Shown one piece after another: positions 58,683 to 64,000 of a DNA stretch of 64,000 nt (within the stretch, counting starts at the first letter, position 1; every line of letters starts with the position of its first letter). Source of the DNA: Heliocidaris tuberculata (lineage: Eukaryota; Echinodermata; Echinoidea; Camarodonta; Echinometridae); assembly GCA_025618425.1 (NCBI GenBank), contig CM046832.1, positions 57,254,587-57,318,586 of the forward strand, given 5' to 3'. The notes under the pieces were generated by a model. It saw nothing but the letters and a program-made list of their open reading frames with translations. It was not told where the DNA came from and did no database searches. The position numbers were made by a program, and so were the translations under genes.

Positions 58683-61453
58683 CAACATTTTATTCCTTTG
58701 ATAAAAACTAAAAAAAGTAAGAAGTAAAATCAAATATATACAGCATCTATTTTTTGTTGCTTTTTCCACACATAGAAAAATCTACATATACACCAAAAAT
58801 ATTGGTACATCCCCCCTCCCCCTATGCCCCACCCCATTGTATTAAGAAAATATGACATACAATTTCAAGGAAAATAAGTGAAGACCATAATAAAATTTTA
58901 CAGAAAAATGCCATGTTCATAGTCAAAGACAGTACAAGAATATAGATCAATGCCCAAATCCAAGTGGTTGGTACAAGTTAAGTAATTTGACTGGATTTTC
59001 ATATGACATGTACTTGTACATGTAAAATGACTTCAAGGCCATTATGTAACAGAGAATGGAAAGAAAATGCACATAATTGATGGTATAGTAAATATGCTTC
59101 AAGTAATCGCGATATCAGGCTTGCTTCCAAGAGATAAGGTTAAAAAAAAAATCTTACATATTTGAAGATGGTTTCTGGGTGATTAGTTAAAACCAGAGTG
59201 CCTTAAATACACCAATTAACAAATACATGTAATCAAGCACTGGCTCTTTTTACGACAAACCCTAATAATGCTTTCTTTTGCAACATACTGTAGACTGCTT
59301 AAAGCATTTCCGAACACGAGATGATCATTCACAGTCTTGTGAATATTTGTGGAAAATGCATTTACACATAAAATTCGATGTAATTTGACTTTAGTGATGT
59401 TTTTTAGAACCACTTCTTACATGTAGATCACTCCTAGGTTCTTATGATAAGTACTGCACAGTTATATCAAGTTGGAAGTTCTTATCATGCAAACACATTC
59501 TAATGATTCTACACATTTCTTGCATTTCCATGTCACTTTGGTAAAGAACCATGCTCAAAGTACATGTAATCATAGCAAAAGAGTTTGGAATTATTTGCAT
59601 AATGTTTAATCAAAATGAGTTCTCTTAAAATACACTGGAACAAATTTCATGAATACATGTACAGTGCTATATTTTATACTAATGAAAACAGGGATGTGCA
59701 GAATACTTTTGCATTATATCCAGATTATGTCTGGGCAGAGAGCGAATGAATGCTCATTCAAAATGTTTGCTGAGATAAACCTGGGACACATGAATGGATG
59801 CATGCAAAATTTTGGACCAAATTTACAAAATCACAGATTTCATTATCATTATGCAAAATTTCAAATGAAACCCTTCAGATGAAAACCAGAGAAAGCTTAT
59901 CACTACATTTTCTCCCTTACCAGCACTCAACCTTCTCTTTAAAGATACAGTTGAGTTCTGGTCATGCGATTACATTGTGAAAGAAACTGTCTGGAAGCTA
60001 TTGGGAAAGGTGGATCATATCTAAATAAAGATTGGTGTGTATACTGTGAGGTTTTGGGGTCATCAAAATGATAAGAAATCAACCCAAACTCGCTCAAAAG
60101 CACATGCAACGCACACAGATGTAGCATGAATGTTCGACCCGAACACTTCAGCTATTTTTCGCAATATTTTGAATATAAGGGTATTTAAAGAGAAATCCTT
60201 TTCAGGAGACATTTCTACTATGATCTTTTTCCAAACTGACATAAAAGGAATAAGAAAGCTCACAAATTATTTTTCACCTTTTCCAGAACTCAACTTTCCC
60301 TTTAAGCAACATACCTTAAAGTGATTGATTAACTTTGTGAAAAATTGTAAAATCTGCTCAAATGCCAGTGAATTGTGTGCAGTCCTCTAACTACATATAT
60401 AATTAAGGATTTGTGAAAGTATGAGAGAAAATGGAACCCGTTTACTATCCTAAAAAAGAGAAAATCGCGATCAATCGCTAGCGCAAGTCGCTCGGCTTCT
60501 CCGCTGCGCTGCAGTCACAAAAACCAAGCACCAGCACTTGGCGATTTCAGAGCGGGTTTCCAGCCCGTACGGTATTCTGTGATAGAGCGAGGTATGCCAA
60601 CCGTAAGAGTTCTTTAGGGTTCGGTGGTACTCTATCCCGACATCACTGTTCAATCGTAAATATCTTAATATATAAACGACCAATCAGCTTATAAAACTCA
60701 GGCGATTCCTGTCTGAGCCAAAGGTTTGCAATTATGATTACAGCATTAGCTGGAACAGTGATTTTTTTTTTCAATCCTGGGCAAAGTTAATCAATGCCTT
60801 TAATGGAGAATAAAAATAGGATTTTTATTTACAGTGAAACCTGAATATAAAGGGTGCTCATGGGAGCAAGAAAAGTGGTCTTCATAGGTAGTCCTTATGT
60901 ACAGGTTCTTAAACTAAAGGTTTCAATCAGAAATGCTGTTCAGGGGAAATGAAAAGCATTGTCTTTTCTAAGGATGGTCTCTCTGTGCAGATGGTCAGCA
61001 AAGCAGATTTGAATATATCTTCAAAGAGCAGTGTACCTCGTTGGATTGACAATCATATCAGCGTATCGCTACCAGTCTCATCCACTCTTTCCATGGCATG
61101 ATGACTTCAGACATTACCCAGCACTTTATGGACCTGCATCACAGTCTCATTCAAAACCATGTCATCATCATCATTTATCATCAATATATTTCTCATAATC
61201 TTCATGATTCTTTTTCAATGAGATACAGTCTGGTTGTCTGGACATCTCCTTGGGCTTTTCATTTTTCAAAAAGACCATGGTTTACCAGGGTGCAGCAGAG
61301 AACCTTCTTGAAGCGATCCTCAAAGTAGGTCCAATAAGTTCTGGGCTGTTGATTCTTTCCTTGAGAATCTGCTAGCATTTGTCTTTCTGTCCTGACTGGG
61401 TTGTACCAACTCCTAGTTAATCAGTCTTGTATAGTTCATACTTAAAGCTGATG
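58683..61453 (-). other. Downstream flank of LSM8, possibly a long 3' UTR
   Basis: The nearest convincing minus-strand AATAAA is far away at about 58690. The stretch contains the MITE at 59943-60301 and otherwise unremarkable AT-rich sequence. UTR status is a guess. Confidence 0.25.
59943..60301 (+). mobile_element. 359-bp MITE with TTAA target duplication
   Basis: Left end 'agatacagttgagttctgg' and right end 'ccagaactcaactttccct' are inverted, with TTAA on both flanks (59939-59942, 60302-60305). The left neighbour (59889-59938) resembles the right end of the same family, so two copies may abut. The reverse-oriented copy is at 62532-63252. Confidence 0.75.
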
Positions 61454-61544
61454 TCAGTGGACCACTGCATTGAGAGGTTCAGCTCGAATGTTTGGAAGAT
61501 CAAGACCAGTGTCAACGTCATCGTCTACCTCTCCTATAACAGCT
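61454..61544 (-). CDS. LSM8: LSM8 last coding exon
   Basis: 30 codons plus stop, 'AVIGEVDDDVDTGLDLPNI' onward. Acceptor 'ttattcag' (complement of 61545 onward). Confidence 0.95.
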
Positions 61545-63915
61545 CTGAATAAGGGAGAGGAAACGTAGCACAATAGAGAGTCAGTGGTGCATGGAGACAT
61601 GGAGAGAGAGAGAGAGAGGGTGGGGGAATAAAGTGAAATATTTTCATACATGTATCATGAAAAACCCCATTTGAAAAGTGATGTACAAATTTAGCATCAA
61701 TAATACTTATCTGTTCCAACAAAATTTAAAGATAAAATAATCATATGTACAATAGTTCATATATTGACTAGCCACTAACAGAAGTTTTCAAATGAAGCTG
61801 TCTCTCATAACCTTGGTGGGTGGGGGTGGGGGTGGGGGGGGGGGGGGGGGGGGGGGAGGGGGGAGGGGGGAGGGGGAATGTGACAGAGTTACATGCTTGG
61901 ATATCTACCTGCTATTGCTATTAGTTTCAACACTGCAATCTGATTGAGGAGAGAACTACAGATAACCACCACTTTCGTTGAATAAGAAAGCATAGACCCA
62001 GTACTAGTCTTGAACACTTACATGTTGTCTCCTCTGATGATGTAGAGTCCTAGAACCACCTGCTCCACTCCTGCTGTATTGCTGTAAACCCTCTCATGGC
62101 TCTCATCCAGAATGAGATTGATGGTCTGGTCAAATCCTTTCAGAGTTCCCTACAATGTGGAGTGAATCAAGTTATCAATTCAAAATTTAAAAAAAATAAG
62201 AGGCATACTTTTCATTTAATTAATACATTTATTTTTAAAAATTTTTCCTTCTTTGTAAGTTTGTATACTTGTTTGTATATTTGATGTTTTATGATTTTTT
62301 GTTTTTTTAATGGAGATGTGGAAATAAATTCAATCTAATTCAATTCAATTCAATTTAGGTCTGAAGTTAAGTATGCCATTAAGTGTCCTAGGTAGGTATT
62401 TCGGATTAAAGAAACTTCAGGGGGATCCGAATAAGACCTAAAAGATAATGGGGCTGAAAATCTGAAAAGAGGCTGGAGGAAATTCCAAGATTCAATTGCA
62501 AGCAAAAGTATGTAACGCATCAATCTTTTAAAGAGAAGTTTGAGATCTGGGAAAGGTGAAACATAATTTGTGAGCTTTCTCATTAATTTTACATCAGTTA
62601 GGAAGAATATCATAGTAGAAAATTAGACATGGCCCCTGATAAGGATTGCTCTTCAATTGCCCTCATATTCGAAATGTGACGAGAAATAGCTGAAGTGTTC
62701 TGGCCAAATATCCATGCCACATGTGTGTGCAGTCCCATATACCCATTTTTGTCTGCATTGAATGGGATTTTCAGAGAGATTGGGTCAAGTTCTTATCATT
62801 TTGATGATTCCAAAACCTTCCAGTATACACCAATTCTTATGTAGACATGATCAACCTTGCCAAATTGCTTTGAGACAGTTTCTTTCACAATGTAATTGCA
62901 TGACCTGGGGGGTGTTTCATAAAGCTGTTCGTAAAGTTACGCATGACTTTACGAATGACTTGAATATGAAGTGCCAGATAGAATGCCCAAAGTTTGTCCT
63001 GATGTTTTAACAAAGTGTGATTGTACTTCCAATAACCTCAATTAAATTATGGCAAAAAATAAACATGTACTTTGCATTAAAAATGTTTGTTATAATAAGA
63101 ATGTTAATCTACATCTGCACAGTTCAACTTTAGTTGATGCAGTTAAAAATGAGTGAGCATCCCATTTGGCTTGTAATATTTAAGTCATCCGTAAAGTCAT
63201 GCGTTACTTTACGAACAGCTTTATGAAACAACCCCTGAACTCATCTTTATCTTTAATTAGCAAGTGCTATGGTAAGTTACATTGCAAGTTTGCAACTGGT
63301 AAGGCGCTATATAAAAAATAGCTGATTAATTATTAATATCATTATTATTATTTAAATCTTTGTTCTCTGTACACTTTTACTGCTCCAACATACATGTACT
63401 CTTCACTTTGTTTACATTCATGACAAAAAAGTTAAAATTATGTAAAAATATGCAAACTTGCAAAGCAACAACAGGGGCGGATCTAGCTTTTTTCCAAGGG
63501 GGGGGGGGGGGGGGGGTTTGAGGGGCTGAGCTGGGTATTGCGAAGGAGCGTAGCGACCGAGCCAGAGCGAGCGAGGGGGGAGGGTGTGGGAGTTGGGATA
63601 CCCCCCTCCCACACTAGGGAGATTTTTCATTTTTAGGGTTGCCAGCTTGCAATTTTAAGCATACTTGCATGCTCTATTTTTTCTCTTTTTTTTGTTTGTT
63701 TTCCTATGCACATTAAATGTTTACTTGGCAGCCCAAGGGGGGGGGGGGGGGGGTTTAAACCCCCCCCGTAGATCCGCCACTGATCAATCTTTTTTTCCTG
63801 TTACAATGGGTCTTTAGTGGTGGTACATGTACATGCATATTTCTTAGCATGAACATACTGAACAGGATACTTACCACAATTTGTCTTCCATCATTGGTAA
63901 TTACCGATACAGTGT
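61454..63915 (-). CDS. LSM8: LSM8, U6 snRNA-associated Sm-like protein (partial; last three coding exons)
   Basis: Minus-strand exons 63875-63915, 62022-62149 and 61454-61544 join in phase to about 85 residues ending in TGA. They carry the Sm1 core ('VSVITNDGRQIVGTLKGF', 'QTINLILDE') and the Sm2 core ('VVLGLYIIRGDNIAVIGE'), followed by the LSM8-specific tail 'NIRAEPLNAVVH'. The known protein is about 96 residues, so only the first dozen or so, in an exon beyond the right edge, are missing. LSM8 is the subunit that defines the nuclear LSM2-8 ring, which binds the 3' uridines of U6 snRNA for splicing. The key RGDN of Sm2 is intact and no break is seen. Confidence 0.96.
61545..62021 (-). other. 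LSM8 intron between its last two exons
   Basis: Contains a (GA)n-like run near 61602-61618 and a poly-G tract of about 50 bases (61819-61875). Confidence 0.7.
62022..62149 (-). CDS. LSM8: LSM8 internal exon with the Sm2 motif
   Basis: 42 codons plus 2 bases, from 'GTLKGFDQTINLILDESHER' to 'IIRGDN'. Donor gtaagt, acceptor 'cacattgtag' on the minus strand. Confidence 0.97.
62320..62356 (+). repeat. LINE/SINE tail with (AATTC)n
   Basis: 'ggaaataaattcaatctaat' followed by 'tcaattcaattc' resembles the tail at 36541-36600. Confidence 0.5.
62532..63252 (-). mobile_element. TTAA MITE, inverted copy of 59943-60301, interrupted
   Basis: One end 'agagaagtttgagatctgg' and the far end 'tgaactcatctttatct' are each next to TTAA (62528-62531 and 63253-63256). 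The body matches 59943-60301 in reverse ('ccagtatacaccaattctta' region). A second MITE at 62909-63235 sits within the far terminal repeat. Confidence 0.75.
62909..63235. mobile_element. 327-bp MITE with 'ggggtgtttcataaagctg' ends
   Basis: The left end 'tgtttcataaagctgttcgt' is mirrored by 'acgaacagctttatgaaaca' at the right, and 'catgactttacg' by its near-complement inside. It lies inside the TTAA MITE. End fragments of the same family occur at 55691. Confidence 0.8.
63285..63360 (+). mobile_element. SINE tail
   Basis: 'ggtaaggcgctatataaaaa' then 'attattattatttaaatc' is the typical tail of deuterostome SINEs in plus orientation. Confidence 0.5.
63472..63782. mobile_element. G-rich hAT-like MITE, longer relative of 18202-18356
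   Basis: Ends 'caggggcggatctagc' and 'gtagatccgccactg'. The interior has poly-G runs, 'gcgaaggagcgtagcgaccg' and 'tatgcacattaaatgtttac', also found in the shorter copy. No clean 8-bp duplication remains. Confidence 0.75.
63875..63915 (-). CDS. LSM8: LSM8 internal exon with the start of the Sm1 motif
   Basis: 41 bases encoding 'TVSVITNDGRQIV' plus two bases of the preceding codon. Donor gtaagt and acceptor 'tgtttatag' on the minus strand. Confidence 0.93.
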
Positions 63916-64000
63916 CTATAAACAAGAAGTGTCAAGGACAACACATTTTTGATTGAAAAAAATAAATAAACAGGCACCAGAAAAGATCTAGTAAAAAAGG

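Overview
The window is animal nuclear DNA: long AT-rich introns with GT-AG junctions, coding exons that join in phase, non-LTR retrotransposon remnants, many short terminal-inverted-repeat elements, microsatellites and long poly-G tracts. An adhesion GPCR with an LDLa domain, an LSM8 gene and G-rich repeats containing 'gcgaagcgagcg' suggest a marine deuterostome, most likely a sea urchin. The species is an inference; no marker here proves it.

Three protein-coding genes are supported. (1) Positions 361-47509 (+) hold a complete adhesion G-protein-coupled receptor. I assembled 22 coding exons by hand; they join without a phase conflict into 4539 nt (1512 residues plus stop). Domain order: signal peptide, LDL-receptor class A, an unrecognised ~208-residue module, Ig-like domain, a second ~209-residue module that looks like a diverged copy of the first, a second Ig-like domain, SEA-like domain, hormone-receptor-like cysteine motif, GAIN domain with an intact GPS (HL/T), seven membrane helices, and a short tail. 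Intron 1 is about 20.4 kb. (2) Positions 55250-57016 (+) hold a three-exon, 186-residue DCC/DUF393 thiol-oxidoreductase-like protein with a probable mitochondrial presequence. (3) Positions 61454-63915 (-) hold the last three coding exons of LSM8, the U6 snRNA-binding Sm-like protein; its first exon lies beyond the right edge.

The rest is mostly repeats. Intron 1 holds a 869-bp foldback element with TA target duplication (5584-6452), a broken LINE reverse transcriptase (6456-7707), a 1962-bp inverted-repeat element filled with a purine-rich minisatellite (9857-11818), a 1583-bp hAT-like element with a perfect 8-bp duplication (11944-13526) and a ~185-bp satellite (15480-16400). Intron 5 holds a second LINE (minus strand) split by a hAT-like MITE with a perfect 8-bp duplication. 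Intron 10 holds a ~155-bp satellite inside a hAT-like element. Between the GPCR and the DUF393 gene (47.5-55.2 kb) lie a TTAA MITE, a hAT-like element carrying a ~28-bp minisatellite, a candidate solo LTR and a foldback split by a poly(A) retroposon. LSM8 intron 2 holds nested MITEs.

The three genes show no sign of acting in one pathway. The main novelty candidate is the ectodomain of the adhesion GPCR, with its duplicated unrecognised module.
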